Below, in pieces: positions 16,662 through 25,431 of a DNA stretch of 64,000 bases. The DNA comes from Rhizobacter sp. SG703. Its GTDB lineage: Bacteria > Pseudomonadota > Gammaproteobacteria > Burkholderiales > Burkholderiaceae_C. The notes beneath the pieces are model-generated. The model saw nothing but the letters and a program-made list of their open reading frames with translations, did not search any database and had not been told where the DNA came from. The translations under genes and the position numbers were made by a program. Every line of letters starts with the position of its first letter. The first letter of the stretch is position 1. The DNA lies in assembly GCF_012275445.1 (NCBI RefSeq), contig NZ_JAAZQK010000001.1, forward strand, positions 553,198-617,197, in the 5' to 3' direction.

Positions 16662-17099
16662 ATGAAACCCCGCCACAAACGCCTCGCGATCATCGTCGGC
16701 GCCGTCGCCAGCCTCGGCGTCGCCGCCGCCCTGGTGCTGAACGCGCTGAACAGCAACGTCGCGTTCTTCTTCACGCCGACGCAGGTCGTCTCCGGCGAAG
16801 CCCCGAAGGACCGTGCGTTCCGCGTGGGCGGCATGGTGCGGCAGGGCACGCTGAAGCGCGACCAGATGACCGTCAGCTTCGTCATCACCGACACCGCCAA
16901 GGACGTGGCGATCCGCTACACCGGCATCCTTCCGGACCTGTTCCAGGAGGGCAAGGGCGCGGTCGTGCAGGGCAAGCTCGATGGCGACGGCAGCTTCGTC
17001 GCGACCGAAGTGCTGGCCAAGCACGACGAGAACTACATGCCGCCCGAGGCCGCCCATGCGGTCGAGCAAGCCAAGAAGATGAGGAACACACTCAAATGA
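16662..17099 (+). CDS. ccmE: periplasmic heme chaperone CcmE
   Basis: Membrane-anchored heme chaperone of System I. The N-terminal MKPRHKR and single helix (about residues 8-28) are followed by an OB-fold domain. The heme-binding motif HDENYMPPE has His121 (covalent heme attachment) and Tyr125 (axial ligand). Start at 16662 matches the family; an in-frame ATG at 16641 overlapping the ccmD stop would add seven residues and cannot be excluded. The stop overlaps ccmF (ATGA). Confidence 0.96.
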   Translation: MKPRHKRLAIIVGAVASLGVAAALVLNALNSNVAFFFTPTQVVSGEAPKDRAFRVGGMVRQGTLKRDQMTVSFVITDTAKDVAIRYTGILPDLFQEGKGAVVQGKLDGDGSFVATEVLAKHDENYMPPEAAHAVEQAKKMRNTLK

Positions 17100-19066
17100 C
17101 CCCCGAACTCGGCCACCTCGCGCTGATCCTCGCCTTCCTCGTCTCGATCGTGCAGGGCGTGCTGCCGATCGCCGGCGCCCACCGCAACAAGGTCGCGTGG
17201 ACCTCGCTCGCGCGGCCGGCGGCGCAGACGCAGTTCCTGCTCGTCGCGTTCGCGTTCGCCTGCCTGATGCAGGCCTTCGTCGCGAACGACTTCTCGGTGC
17301 TGTACGTCGCCGAGCACTCCAATTCGCAGTTGCCCACCGCCTACCGCGCCGCCGCCGTCTGGGGCGGCCATGAAGGCTCGCTGCTGCTGTGGCTGCTGAT
17401 GCTCAACGGCTGGACCCTCGCCGTCAGCCTGCTGTCGCGCCAATTGCCGCTGCCGATGGTCGCGCGCGTGATCGGCGTGCTCGGGCTGGTCGCCGCCGGC
17501 TTCCTCGCATTCATGCTGCTGACGTCGAACCCGTTCGACCGGCTGATCCCGGCCGCCGTCGAAGGCCAGGACCTGAACCCGCTGCTGCAGGACCCGGGCC
17601 TGATCGTGCACCCGCCGATGCTCTACATGGGCTATGTCGGCTTCTCGGTCGCGTTCGCCTTCGCGATCGCCGCGCTGCTGGCCGGCACGCTCGACGCCGC
17701 CTGGGCCCGCTGGTCGCGGCCGTGGACCAACGTCGCCTGGACCTTCCTGACGCTCGGCATCGCGCTCGGCTCGTACTGGGCCTACTACGAGCTCGGCTGG
17801 GGCGGCTGGTGGTTCTGGGACCCGGTCGAGAACGCGTCGTTCATGCCGTGGCTGGTCGGCACCGCGCTGATCCATTCGCTGGCCGTCACCGAGAAGCGCG
17901 GCAGCTTCAAGAACTGGACCGTGCTGCTCGCGATCTGCGCATTCTCGCTGTCGCTGCTCGGCACCTTCCTGGTCCGCTCCGGCGTGCTGACCTCGGTGCA
18001 CGCCTTCGCGACCGACCCTCGCCGCGGCATCTTCATCCTGCTGTTCCTGAGCGCGGTGATCGGCGGCTCGCTGAGCCTGTTCGCGTACCGCGCCCCCAAG
18101 GTCGGCCTGGGCGGCGCGTTCGCGCTGATGTCGCGCGAAACGCTGCTGCTGATCAACAACGTGCTGCTGATGGTGGCCGCCGGCTCGGTGCTGCTGGGCA
18201 CGCTGTACCCGCTGATCATCGACGGGCTGGGGCTGGGCAAGCTGTCGGTCGGGCCGCCCTACTTCAATGCGGTGTTCGTGCCGATCATGGTGCCGCTGCT
18301 GTTCCTGATCGCGATCGGCCCGGTCGCGAACTGGAAGCACGCCGATGCGCGCGACATGTCGCAGCGGCTGTGGATGGCCGCCGGCATCGCCGTCGTGCTG
18401 GGCGCGCTGCTGCCGGCGTTCGTCGGCAACTGGTCGCCGCTGGTCGCGCTCGGCCTGCTGCTGGCGGTGTGGATCGTCGCGAGCAGCGTGTTCCAGATCC
18501 GCACCCGCCTGAAATCAGGCTGGCCGCCGCGGGCGTACTGGGGCATGCACCTGGCCCACGTCGGCATCGCGGTGTTCGTCGTCGGCGTCACGATGGTGAA
18601 GGGCTACGAGGTCGAGAAGGACGTGCGCATGGCGGTCGGCGAGACCGTCGCGCTGGGCGGCTACACCGTCAAGCTGCTCGGCGTCGACGAAGTGCGCGGG
18701 CCCAACTACATCGCGCAGCGAGGTGAGGTCGAGCTGTCGCGCGACGGCCAGGTGCTGAACCGGCTGAACCCCGAGAAGCGCAACTATGCGTCGTCGCAGA
18801 TGCCGATGACCGAGACCGCGATCGACAGCGGCCTGACGCGCGACCTGTACGTCTCGCTGGGCGAACCGCTGGAAGCCGGCCCGGGCGGCAAGGCCGCGGC
18901 CTGGAGCGTGCGGGTGTACTACAAGCCCTTCGTCGTGTGGATCTGGCTCGGCTGCCTGCTGATGGCCGCCGGCGGGGCACTCGCCGCGAGCGACAGGCGC
19001 TACCGGCTGAAGCTGAAGCAGCGGGTCGGCGCGACGCTGTCGGGCGCCACCGGAGCGGCCGCATGA
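17096..19066 (+). CDS. ccmF: cytochrome c heme lyase subunit CcmF
   Basis: A 656-residue polytopic protein that, with CcmH/CcmI, attaches heme to apocytochrome CxxCH sites. The WWD motif [20 protein letters not shown] is intact. Conserved periplasmic histidine contexts ([25 protein letters not shown]) and many membrane helices are present, with a C-terminal periplasmic beta domain (about residues 500-610). It overlaps both neighbours by four bases. Full-length, no defect seen. Confidence 0.97.
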   Translation: MTPELGHLALILAFLVSIVQGVLPIAGAHRNKVAWTSLARPAAQTQFLLVAFAFACLMQAFVANDFSVLYVAEHSNSQLPTAYRAAAVWGGHEGSLLLWLLMLNGWTLAVSLLSRQLPLPMVARVIGVLGLVAAGFLAFMLLTSNPFDRLIPAAVEGQDLNPLLQDPGLIVHPPMLYMGYVGFSVAFAFAIAALLAGTLDAAWARWSRPWTNVAWTFLTLGIALGSYWAYYELGWGGWWFWDPVENASFMPWLVGTALIHSLAVTEKRGSFKNWTVLLAICAFSLSLLGTFLVRSGVLTSVHAFATDPRRGIFILLFLSAVIGGSLSLFAYRAPKVGLGGAFALMSRETLLLINNVLLMVAAGSVLLGTLYPLIIDGLGLGKLSVGPPYFNAVFVPIMVPLLFLIAIGPVANWKHADARDMSQRLWMAAGIAVVLGALLPAFVGNWSPLVALGLLLAVWIVASSVFQIRTRLKSGWPPRAYWGMHLAHVGIAVFVVGVTMVKGYEVEKDVRMAVGETVALGGYTVKLLGVDEVRGPNYIAQRGEVELSRDGQVLNRLNPEKRNYASSQMPMTETAIDSGLTRDLYVSLGEPLEAGPGGKAAAWSVRVYYKPFVVWIWLGCLLMAAGGALAASDRRYRLKLKQRVGATLSGATGAAA

Positions 19067-19608
19067 AGAAATACTTCCTGATCCCGCTCGGGCTGTTCGC
19101 GGTGCTGGCGGTGTTCCTCGCCGTCGGCCTGAACCACGACCCGCACGAGGTGCCGTCGCCGTTGATCGGCAAGCCGGCGCCGATGTTCTCGCTGCCGCGG
19201 CTCGAGGCGTCTGGCGCGACCGCGGCCGACGCCGCGAAGTTCACGCCGCAGGAGATGCGCGGCAAGGTGTGGATGCTCAACGTGTGGGCCACCTGGTGTG
19301 GCCCGTGCCGCCAGGAGCATCCGGTGCTCGTCAATTTCGCGAAGCTCGGCCTGGTGCCGGTGGTCGGCCTGAACTACAAGGACAAGCGCGACGAGGCGCA
19401 GCGCTGGCTGACCGAGTTCGGCAACCCGTATGTCGCGACCGCCGTCGATGCCGACGGGCGCGTCGGCATCGACTACGGCGTCTACGGCGTGCCGGAGACC
19501 TACCTGATCGACAAGACCGGCACGATCCGCTTCAAGCAGATCGGGCCGCTGACCGACGATGTGCTGCGCTCGAAAGTGATCCCGATGCTCAAGGAACTCG
19601 GCACATGA
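19063..19608 (+). CDS. ccmG: thiol:disulfide interchange protein CcmG/DsbE
   Basis: Membrane-anchored thioredoxin that reduces apocytochrome c cysteines. One N-terminal membrane anchor (residues 4-24), then a thioredoxin domain with WATWCGPCRQEHP active site, and the GVYGVPETYLID cis-Pro segment typical of DsbE. 181 residues, usual length. It overlaps ccmF and ccmH by four bases each. Confidence 0.96.
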   Translation: MKKYFLIPLGLFAVLAVFLAVGLNHDPHEVPSPLIGKPAPMFSLPRLEASGATAADAAKFTPQEMRGKVWMLNVWATWCGPCRQEHPVLVNFAKLGLVPVVGLNYKDKRDEAQRWLTEFGNPYVATAVDADGRVGIDYGVYGVPETYLIDKTGTIRFKQIGPLTDDVLRSKVIPMLKELGT

Positions 19609-20081
19609 AGCGGTTGATGATGGGAGTCGCGCTGGCGATCGCGTTCGCCTGCAGCGTGCATGCCGCCGATGCCCCGCCGCTGGCCGACGACCCGGTCGTC
19701 GAGGCGCGGCTGGTCGGCATCGCCGAGGAGCTGCGCTGCCTGGTGTGCCAGAACGAATCGCTGGCCGGCTCGCGCGCCGACCTGGCGGAAGACCTGCGCC
19801 GCGAGATCCGCACGCTGATCCGCCAGGGCAAGACCGACCAGGAGGTGATGGACTTCCTGGTCAGCCGCTATGGCGATTTCGTGCGCTACCGGCCGCCGAT
19901 GAAGCCGACCACCTGGCTGCTGTGGCTCGGCCCGTTCGTGCTGCTCGGCGGCGGGCTGGTGGCGCTGGTCGCCTTCCTGCGCCGCCGCACGGCGCCCGAT
20001 GCCGTCGCGCTGACTGCCGAGGAGCAACAGCGCGCGATGGCGCTGCTGAACAACGACCCCACAACTGCCGAGCGCCCCTGA
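19605..20081 (+). CDS. ccmH: cytochrome c maturation thioredoxin-like CcmH
   Basis: Signal peptide, then the [19 protein letters not shown] segment with the LRCxxCQ redox pair in a three-helix domain, and a C-terminal membrane helix (about residues 107-130). It is the short form (158 residues) with the TPR part on a separate gene (ccmI next door). It works with CcmG in apocytochrome thiol handling and with CcmF in heme ligation. Confidence 0.95.
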   Translation: MKRLMMGVALAIAFACSVHAADAPPLADDPVVEARLVGIAEELRCLVCQNESLAGSRADLAEDLRREIRTLIRQGKTDQEVMDFLVSRYGDFVRYRPPMKPTTWLLWLGPFVLLGGGLVALVAFLRRRTAPDAVALTAEEQQRAMALLNNDPTTAERP

Positions 20082-20082
20082 G

Positions 20083-21357
20083 ATGGCCACCTTCCTGATT
20101 GCCGCGGCGCTGCTCGTCGCCGCCACCCTGCTCGTGCTGCTGCGACCCTGGCGGCGCGCCGCGCAGGCCGCCGAATCGACCGCCCGCGACGCCAACACCG
20201 CCGTCTACCGCGACCAGTTGGCCGAGCTCGACCGCGACCTCGCAGCCGGCACCATCCAGGCCGCCGACCATGAACAGGCGCGCGGCGAGCTGCAGAAGCG
20301 CCTGCTGGCCGATGCCGAGGTCGCCGAGCCGGCGATCGCACCGCGCAGCTCGGGCCGCGGCACGATGGTCGCGCTCGCGGTGGCGTTGCCGCTGCTGGCC
20401 ACCGGCCTCTACGCGTGGCGCGGCAACCCGGCCGCGCTGAACCCGCCGGCGCCGCCCGCGCAACGCGGCGAGGTGACGCAGCAGCAGATCGAACAGATGA
20501 TTGCCGCGCTCGCGGCACGCGTCGAGAAGAACCCGGACGATCCGAAGGCCTGGATGGTGCTCGCCCGCTCGTACCGCGCGATGGGCCGGCCGGCCGATTC
20601 GGCGAAGGCCTTCGAGCACGTCGGTGCCGAGATGCTGGACCGAGATCCGGTGCTGCTGACCGAGTACGCCGACGTGCTCGCGACGACGGCGAATGGCGAC
20701 CTGCAGGGCAAGCCGCTGAAGCTGGTGCAGCAGGCGCTGGCGATCGACCCGAACAATGCGATGGCGCTGTCGATGTCGGCGACGGCGGCGTACCAGCGGC
20801 AGGACATGAAGACGGCCGCAGCGCAATGGCAGCAGCTGCTGCCGATGCTGCCACCGGAGTCGGACTACGCGAAGTTCATCGTGCAGACGTTGGCCGAGAT
20901 CCGCAGCGGCACGGCGGGGGCGGCGGCTTCGGCGCCGGTGGCGTCTGCCGCGCGAGCATCGGCGTCTGCCGCCACGGCGGCGACCGCGGCCAACAAGCCG
21001 GCCGCGGGCACGGCGACGTCGGTCAGCGGGCGCGTCACGCTGTCCCCTGCCCTGGCGTCGAAGGTGCAGCCGGGCGACACGGTGTTCGTGTTCGCGCGTG
21101 CGCCGCAGGGCCCGCGCATGCCGCTGGCGGTGAAGCGCGGGCTGGTGTCGGACCTGCCGATGGATTTCGTGCTCGACGACTCGACCGCGATGAGCCCGCA
21201 GTTCAAGCTGTCGAGCGTGCCCGAGGTGCGCATCGAGGTGCGGGTGTCGCGCAATGGCAGCGCGACGCCATCGACCGGCGACCTGATCGGCCAGGGCCCG
21301 GTGGTGAAGCCGGGCGCCACTGGCGTCGCGGTGCAGATCGACCAGATCAGGCCCTGA
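20083..21357 (+). CDS. ccmI: cytochrome c maturation TPR protein CcmI (CycH)
   Basis: Two N-terminal membrane helices (about residues 2-20 and 93-112) enclose a coiled cytoplasmic loop (VYRDQLAELDRDLAAG). A TPR domain follows (DPKAWMVLARSYRAMGRPADS), then an Ala-rich linker and a C-terminal beta domain (VSGRVTLSPALASKVQPGDT). This is the bipartite CcmI/CycH architecture; the protein binds the C-terminus of apocytochromes and presents them to CcmFH. It begins one base after the ccmH stop and ends the operon. Confidence 0.93.
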   Translation: MATFLIAAALLVAATLLVLLRPWRRAAQAAESTARDANTAVYRDQLAELDRDLAAGTIQAADHEQARGELQKRLLADAEVAEPAIAPRSSGRGTMVALAVALPLLATGLYAWRGNPAALNPPAPPAQRGEVTQQQIEQMIAALAARVEKNPDDPKAWMVLARSYRAMGRPADSAKAFEHVGAEMLDRDPVLLTEYADVLATTANGDLQGKPLKLVQQALAIDPNNAMALSMSATAAYQRQDMKTAAAQWQQLLPMLPPESDYAKFIVQTLAEIRSGTAGAAASAPVASAARASASAATAATAANKPAAGTATSVSGRVTLSPALASKVQPGDTVFVFARAPQGPRMPLAVKRGLVSDLPMDFVLDDSTAMSPQFKLSSVPEVRIEVRVSRNGSATPSTGDLIGQGPVVKPGATGVAVQIDQIRP

Positions 21358-21363
21358 GCTTCG

Positions 21364-21405
21364 GCCCGGCATCGCGCGCTTCGCTTCGGAGCCGCGACGC
21401 CGGGC
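21364..21405 (+). terminator. stem-loop after ccmI
   Basis: GCCCGGC (21364-21370) pairs with GCCGGGC (21399-21405), with a further TCGCG/CGCGA extension and one mismatch. It starts six bases after the ccmI stop. There is no T-tract, so it is either a weak terminator or an mRNA-stabilising hairpin. Confidence 0.5.
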
Positions 21406-21421
21406 GCTCGCCGACGACACT

Positions 21422-21463
21422 TCCTTTCAGCGCTGTCACCCGACAGCGTCCCAACTGAAAGGA
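21422..21463 (+). promoter_or_regulatory. stem-loop that covers the ribosome binding site of the next ORF
   Basis: TCCTTTCAG (21422-21430) is the exact reverse complement of CTGAAAGGA (21455-21463), and CGCTGTC (21431-21437) of GACAGCG (21442-21448), with ACCC as loop and a six-base bulge. The 3' arm contains the AAAGGA ribosome site placed six bases before the ATG at 21470. Folded, the mRNA would hide that site completely. Confidence 0.6.
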
Positions 21464-21469
21464 TTTCAC

Positions 21470-21685
21470 ATGCCCATTCCCGCAATCGGTGCCGCACTGA
21501 CCCGTGCCCTTCCCATGGCCGCGCAAGCCCTCAGCAAGGCCCCTGGCCTGCAAGCCCTCGGTGGCCTGATGGGTGGCCCTGGTGGTGGCGAGCAAGCCCA
21601 AGGCGGCCAGCAAGCCGGCCCGGGCGGCGCCGCCAGCGCCATCATCCAGCGCCTGAAGTCGATGGTTCCGGGGGGAGGCGACTGA
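21470..21685 (+). CDS. small Gly/Ala/Gln-rich protein, function unknown (71 aa)
   Basis: Supported by an AAAGGA ribosome site at ideal spacing and a normal ATG. The protein has an amphipathic N-terminal helix (MPIPAIGAALTRALPMAAQA), a Gly/Gln-rich middle (LGGLMGGPGGGEQAQGGQQA) and a short helix near the end (SAIIQRLKSMVPG). It has no cysteine, no signal peptide and no known domain I recognise. Cys-free, Gly-rich small proteins include harpin- or needle-like type III secretion proteins, and the next gene may be HrpB1-like, but that link is tentative. Translation is probably controlled by the upstream stem-loop. Confidence 0.55.
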   Translation: MPIPAIGAALTRALPMAAQALSKAPGLQALGGLMGGPGGGEQAQGGQQAGPGGAASAIIQRLKSMVPGGGD

Positions 21686-21817
21686 GTCCCACCGATCACC
21701 TTGACGAAGATCGACCTGTCGGACCGGCCGCGCTGCGGCCTTGTCCGGCACCTCTGACGCGGCCGCGACCCGGCGGACCGCTTTGTGCGCTGATGCGCAC
21801 TACCCCGAAAGCCCGTC

Positions 21818-22177
21818 ATGAGCCCGCACACCAAAGACGATATTGCGCAGCTGGTCCAGGAGATGATCGACGCGATCGTGCGCCAGGAACTCGGCCGCGC
21901 CGAAGCGCTGTGGTTCCAGCTTCGCGACCTGCCGGACGTCGCGCCATCGGCACTGGCCATCGGCGCCTTCATCCCGATCCTGCGCAACGAGCCGCGCGAC
22001 GCACTGCACTTCCTGCAGACGCTGCCGGACGATTGCTGCCCCGACCTGAAGGCCTTGTGCACCTACCTGCTCGGCGATCCGATCTGGCACCTGGAAGCAA
22101 GTGCGCTGGCCGAGAGCGATGATCCGTTGATGCGCACGGCGATGCGGCATCTGCTGGAGACGAGCGCGACGGTTTGA
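21818..22177 (+). CDS. HrpB1-like helical repeat protein (tentative)
   Basis: A 119-residue all-helical protein built like one or two TPR units: an N-terminal helix pair (LVQEMIDAIVRQELGRAEAL) and the segment DLKALCTYLLGDPIWHLEAS. The latter resembles the LK-A-L-x-x-LGDP-x-W pattern of HrpB1/HrpK-type type III secretion accessory proteins. No other secretion gene is nearby in the window. No signal peptide, so cytoplasmic. The ribosome site is weak (GAAAG). Family assignment is by pattern only; it may simply be an uncharacterised TPR-like protein. Confidence 0.55.
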   Translation: MSPHTKDDIAQLVQEMIDAIVRQELGRAEALWFQLRDLPDVAPSALAIGAFIPILRNEPRDALHFLQTLPDDCCPDLKALCTYLLGDPIWHLEASALAESDDPLMRTAMRHLLETSATV

Positions 22178-22576
22178 AGGTGCGCGCGACCCATGACCCA
22201 TGCGTCGCTGTTCCTCCGCGGCCATCGCGGTGGCACCGGGCAGGGCCGGTGGTCGATGTCAGCGCCCTTCAACGGTCTTCTCGCTGCCGTCGCCAATGCG
22301 GGAGCCGACCCGCTGATGACCCGCAGGCCGAGCGAGCCAGCAGTCACGCCAGGGCTACGCAGCCAAAAATGACTGCGTTCGTCATAAAGTCGCATATTTT
22401 TTGTCGCGTTAATCATAAATGATTAAATGTGACTAATTTACTTATCCGTTTTTCCTTTTCTTACCACAATTGCGCCCGCAGTCATCGGTGCGCTCCTGCG
22501 AATAGCGCGAGATCAGATTGAGTGTGGAAGGTGGCATGGCCATCGACCTCCGTGTAGTCCTTCAGATCGGAATCCC
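22178..22576. promoter_or_regulatory. AT-rich intergenic island upstream of cheW with an 18-base palindrome
   Basis: No gene is seen in this 399-base gap. Between about 22370 and 22470 the base composition drops sharply in GC compared with everything around it. It contains a perfect palindrome TTAATCAT-AA-ATGATTAA at 22409-22426, a good candidate operator. A possible -35/-10 pair TTGTCG (22401-22406) and TTAAAT (22423-22428), spacing 16, overlaps the palindrome. The likely target is cheW-mcp. Confidence 0.5.
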
Positions 22577-23101
22577 ATGAATCCACGCGCTGGCGCTTCC
22601 TCGTCCGCTCCCTCCCCTTCCAGCCTCGCCATCGGCCACACGCTGATGCGTGAATGCCTCACGTTTCGCATTGGAGGCGAGGAGTTTGGAATCGACATTC
22701 TTCAAGTGCAGGAGATTCGCGGGTATGAAACTCCGACGCGCATTGCCGGTGCACCCTCGTTCATCAAAGGCGTGTTGAACCTGCGGGGGGTGATCGTGCC
22801 TGTCGTCGACTTGCGGACGAAGTTCGGCGAAGCCGCGAACTGCGAACCGGTCACCGTCACGATCATCCTGAGCATCGCCGGCCGAACGGTAGGCGCCGTC
22901 GTCGACTCCGTGAGTGACGTCATAGAACTCACGCTTGACCAGATCAGGCCCGCTCCCGAGTTCAATTCTTCGATCGATGCGAACCACATCGTGGGCATCG
23001 GCGTCATCGCCCAGAGCGAAGGCGAACGAATGTTGATCTTGCTGGACATCGGCAAGCTCATGTCGAGCTTCGACATGGGCCTGATCCCGGCGATTCACTA
23101 G
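22577..23101 (+). CDS. cheW: chemotaxis adaptor CheW
   Basis: CheW couples methyl-accepting chemoreceptors to the kinase CheA. The whole protein after residue 25 is one CheW domain: CLTFRIGGEEFGIDILQVQE, the conserved FIKGVLNLRGVIVPVVDLR core, and GAVVDSVSDVIEL. The N-terminal 24 residues are a Ser/Pro-rich extension. The neighbouring receptor gene starts 30 bases downstream, so the pair probably forms a dedicated module. No cheA, cheY, cheR or cheB gene is in the window. Confidence 0.95.
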   Translation: MNPRAGASSSAPSPSSLAIGHTLMRECLTFRIGGEEFGIDILQVQEIRGYETPTRIAGAPSFIKGVLNLRGVIVPVVDLRTKFGEAANCEPVTVTIILSIAGRTVGAVVDSVSDVIELTLDQIRPAPEFNSSIDANHIVGIGVIAQSEGERMLILLDIGKLMSSFDMGLIPAIH

Positions 23102-23131
23102 TCAACAGCATCCGTGAAACTGGAGCAGTAC

Positions 23132-24886
23132 ATGAACAATTTATCTGTCAAAAGGCAACTCATCCTGGCCTTTGGCGCCCTCGCCGCATTGGTGGTCATC
23201 GTCAGCATCGTCGCATTGCACGGACTTGGCGGCTCCAACGAAAGGTTCATCGCGCATGAGAACGGTTCGTCCGAGCGCGAGAACCTTGCCGCCGACGTGC
23301 GTTCCTACGCCAGCCAACGCGCGATCGGCGTTCGCGACATGGTGCTTGTGAAGACAGATGCCGACCGTGCATCGTCGAAGCAGATGGCCATCACGGCGAA
23401 TGACGGCCTGCAGGCCAGCCTCAAGTCTCTGCGCGAGAACGTCGGCAAAGCAGCAGATGCGACCGACCAGGAACGCAAGCTCGTCGACGCATTTGACAAG
23501 GTCGAGTCTCAGTACCGTCCTGTCGCGCTCGCCATCGTGGAACTGGCCGCCGGCGGCAAGTCCGACGAAGCGATCGAGAAGATGAACGTCGAATGCCGCC
23601 CCTTGCTCGCCGCATTGCTGGCAGCCGCAAAGGACTATGCGGAATACAGTCACGCGGCGAGCCAAAGAGAGGTTGAGATGGCCTCGGAGGTCTTTGCCAG
23701 GCAACGCGCAGTCGTTCTGGCCCTGAGCGCTTTCGCAACGATCGTGGCCTTCGTCCTCGGATGGTTCATCACGCGCCGGCTGGTCTGGTCGCTCGGAGCT
23801 GAACCCGCCGATCTCAGCGATGCGGCGCAGCGTGTCTCGGCGGGGGACCTGGGCCCGGTGCGCGGCGCGGAATCGGCGCCGGCGGGCAGCGTGCTCGCGT
23901 CAATGGGCGCCATGCAACGACAACTGGTTGCGCTGATCAGCCAGGTGCGGACCTCGGCGGACAGCATCGCGACCGCGAGCGCGGAGATTTCGCAAGGGAA
24001 CAACGACCTGTCCGGCCGCACCGAGCAGCAGGCGTCCGCCCTGGAAGAGACCGCCGCATCGATGGAGCAGCTGAGCGCGACCGTCAAGCAGAACGCGGAC
24101 AACGCCCGCCAAGCGGATCAATTGGCAAAGGGCGCGACCACTGTCGCGATCCAAGGCGGTGAGGTGGTCGACCAGGTTGTCGAGACGATGCGGGGGATCA
24201 ACGACAGCAGCAAGAAGATCTCGGACATCATCAGCGTCATTGACGGCATCGCGTTTCAAACGAACATCTTGGCGCTGAACGCTGCCGTCGAAGCGGCAAG
24301 AGCAGGTGAACAGGGGCGCGGATTTGCAGTCGTCGCCTCCGAGGTCCGCAATCTCGCAGGGCGTTCGGCCGATGCGGCGAAGGAAATCAAAGGCCTGATC
24401 AACACCAGCGTCGAACGCGTCGAGCAAGGCACTGCGTTGGTCGACCAGGCCGGCGTCACGATGAGGGAGGTCGTCGGCTCCATCAAGCGCGTCACCGACA
24501 TCATGAGCGAAATCAGTGCTGCCAGCACGGAGCAGAGCGCCGGAGTTGCGCAGGTCGGGGAAGCGGTCACGCAGATGGATCAGGCAACTCAGCAGAACGC
24601 CGCGTTGGTCGAAGAAAGCGCCGCCGCCGCAGAGAGCATGAACATCCAAGCCAAGCAATTGGTGCAAGCCGTGGCCAACTTCAAGATGGATCGCGACGCG
24701 AATGGCCGATCAGATTCGATAGGCTCCACATTGGAAGCGGGACTGCAAGATCGCCGCAGCGCGAACGACTCGCCGCGTGCTGCACGCCCGAGCTTCACGG
24801 TGATCGCACGAAAGCAGGCTGGCCACGCTGCGCCGGCAAGATTGAGCTCAGCGGCGACGGGTACGACGGATTGGTCTTCGTTCTGA
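23132..24886 (+). CDS. methyl-accepting chemotaxis protein
   Basis: Transmembrane receptor of 584 residues. Start at ATG 23132 (GGAG six bases upstream; typical [11 protein letters not shown]-terminus) rather than the GTG at 23114. TM1 about residues 10-29; four-helix-type periplasmic domain to about 190; TM2 about 193-213; HAMP region after [12 protein letters not shown]; long coiled signalling domain with the conserved hairpin tip [33 protein letters not shown] split around about residues 370-400. The C-terminus ends DWSSF, which fits the aromatic-x-x-aromatic tether that recruits CheR/CheB. Ligand unknown. Confidence 0.95.
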   Translation: MNNLSVKRQLILAFGALAALVVIVSIVALHGLGGSNERFIAHENGSSERENLAADVRSYASQRAIGVRDMVLVKTDADRASSKQMAITANDGLQASLKSLRENVGKAADATDQERKLVDAFDKVESQYRPVALAIVELAAGGKSDEAIEKMNVECRPLLAALLAAAKDYAEYSHAASQREVEMASEVFARQRAVVLALSAFATIVAFVLGWFITRRLVWSLGAEPADLSDAAQRVSAGDLGPVRGAESAPAGSVLASMGAMQRQLVALISQVRTSADSIATASAEISQGNNDLSGRTEQQASALEETAASMEQLSATVKQNADNARQADQLAKGATTVAIQGGEVVDQVVETMRGINDSSKKISDIISVIDGIAFQTNILALNAAVEAARAGEQGRGFAVVASEVRNLAGRSADAAKEIKGLINTSVERVEQGTALVDQAGVTMREVVGSIKRVTDIMSEISAASTEQSAGVAQVGEAVTQMDQATQQNAALVEESAAAAESMNIQAKQLVQAVANFKMDRDANGRSDSIGSTLEAGLQDRRSANDSPRAARPSFTVIARKQAGHAAPARLSSAATGTTDWSSF

Positions 24887-25066
24887 TGGAAGGCGTGGAG
24901 CACAGCAAGTGAGTGTTCCACCTGCGCATCGATCAGAAGTCGCAGCTCATCACTTGTCGGGCCCGGCAGCGACAACGGTCTTCAGACAAGTGATCCGATG
25001 TTCTTCGGGTACCGAAGTGCAGCAGCGGCTGCAGGACATGGGCCATGTCTCGCAGCTGGAAGCAGA

Positions 25067-25089
25067 AACGCCTCGCAGTGCGAGGCGTT
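25067..25089 (-). terminator. terminator-like hairpin downstream of tRNA-Cys
   Basis: Perfect 11-base inverted repeat AACGCCTCGCA / TGCGAGGCGTT around one central base. On the minus strand it lies 28 bases beyond the tRNA-Cys 3' end and is followed by TTTCTGCTT, so it probably ends the tRNA transcript. Confidence 0.6.
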
Positions 25090-25116
25090 CAGACGAGCTG
25101 ATTTCACTGAGTTCTT

Positions 25117-25190
25117 TGGAGGCGCGGGCCGGAGTCGAACCGACCTACACGGATTTGCAATCCGGTGCATAACCGCTTTGCTACCGCGCC
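25117..25190 (-). tRNA. tRNA-Cys (GCA)
   Basis: Complete cloverleaf on the minus strand: acceptor GGCGCGG/CCGCGCC, anticodon arm GGATTGCAAATCC with anticodon GCA, T-loop GGTTCGACTCC, discriminator T and encoded CCA. 74 bases. Confidence 0.95.
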
Positions 25191-25204
25191 CCGCTTAACT
25201 TGTC

Positions 25205-25247
25205 TTGCCTGACGCTCTTGCGTCACGCTCTTGCGTCATCTAGGCAA
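25205..25247. repeat. tandem 13-base repeat within an inverted repeat, between two tRNA genes
   Basis: ACGCTCTTGCGTC occurs twice head to tail (25212-25224 and 25225-25237). The pair is bounded by TTGCCT (25205-25210) and AGGCAA (25242-25247), which are reverse complements. It lies in the spacer of the tRNA-Gly/tRNA-Cys transcript. Possibly a processing structure; function unknown. Confidence 0.6.
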
Positions 25248-25273
25248 AAAGGGAAGCTCGAAAGCTTCCCTTT
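25248..25273 (-). terminator. terminator hairpin after tRNA-Gly
   Basis: AAAGGGAAGCT (25248-25258) pairs with AGCTTCCCTTT (25263-25273), loop CGAA. On the minus strand it is followed by a run of Ts five bases after the tRNA-Gly CCA end. The same arms and loop recur at 31801-31824. Confidence 0.7.
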
Positions 25274-25278
25274 GAATT

Positions 25279-25354
25279 TGGAGCGGGAGACGAGGCTCGA
25301 ACTCGCGACCTCAACCTTGGCAAGGTTGCGCTCTACCAACTGAGCTACTCCCGC
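25279..25354 (-). tRNA. tRNA-Gly (GCC)
   Basis: Complete cloverleaf: acceptor GCGGGAG/CTCCCGC, D-arm AGCTCAGTTGGTAGAGC, anticodon loop CTTGCCAAG with anticodon GCC, T-arm GTTCGAGCC, encoded CCA. 76 bases. It precedes tRNA-Cys on the same strand. Confidence 0.96.
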
Positions 25355-25431
25355 TTTGCCGGATCTTTCGATCCCTTGATCAACTCGCTCTGCTCGCTTG
25401 AAGCTCTCACTTCGTTGCAGTTGCTTTGCTG

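Noticed and set aside
24887-25116. Small ORFs between mcp and tRNA-Cys
   Set aside because: They run into the tRNA on the opposite strand or lack a ribosome site; the stretch is best explained as transcript end plus terminator hairpin.
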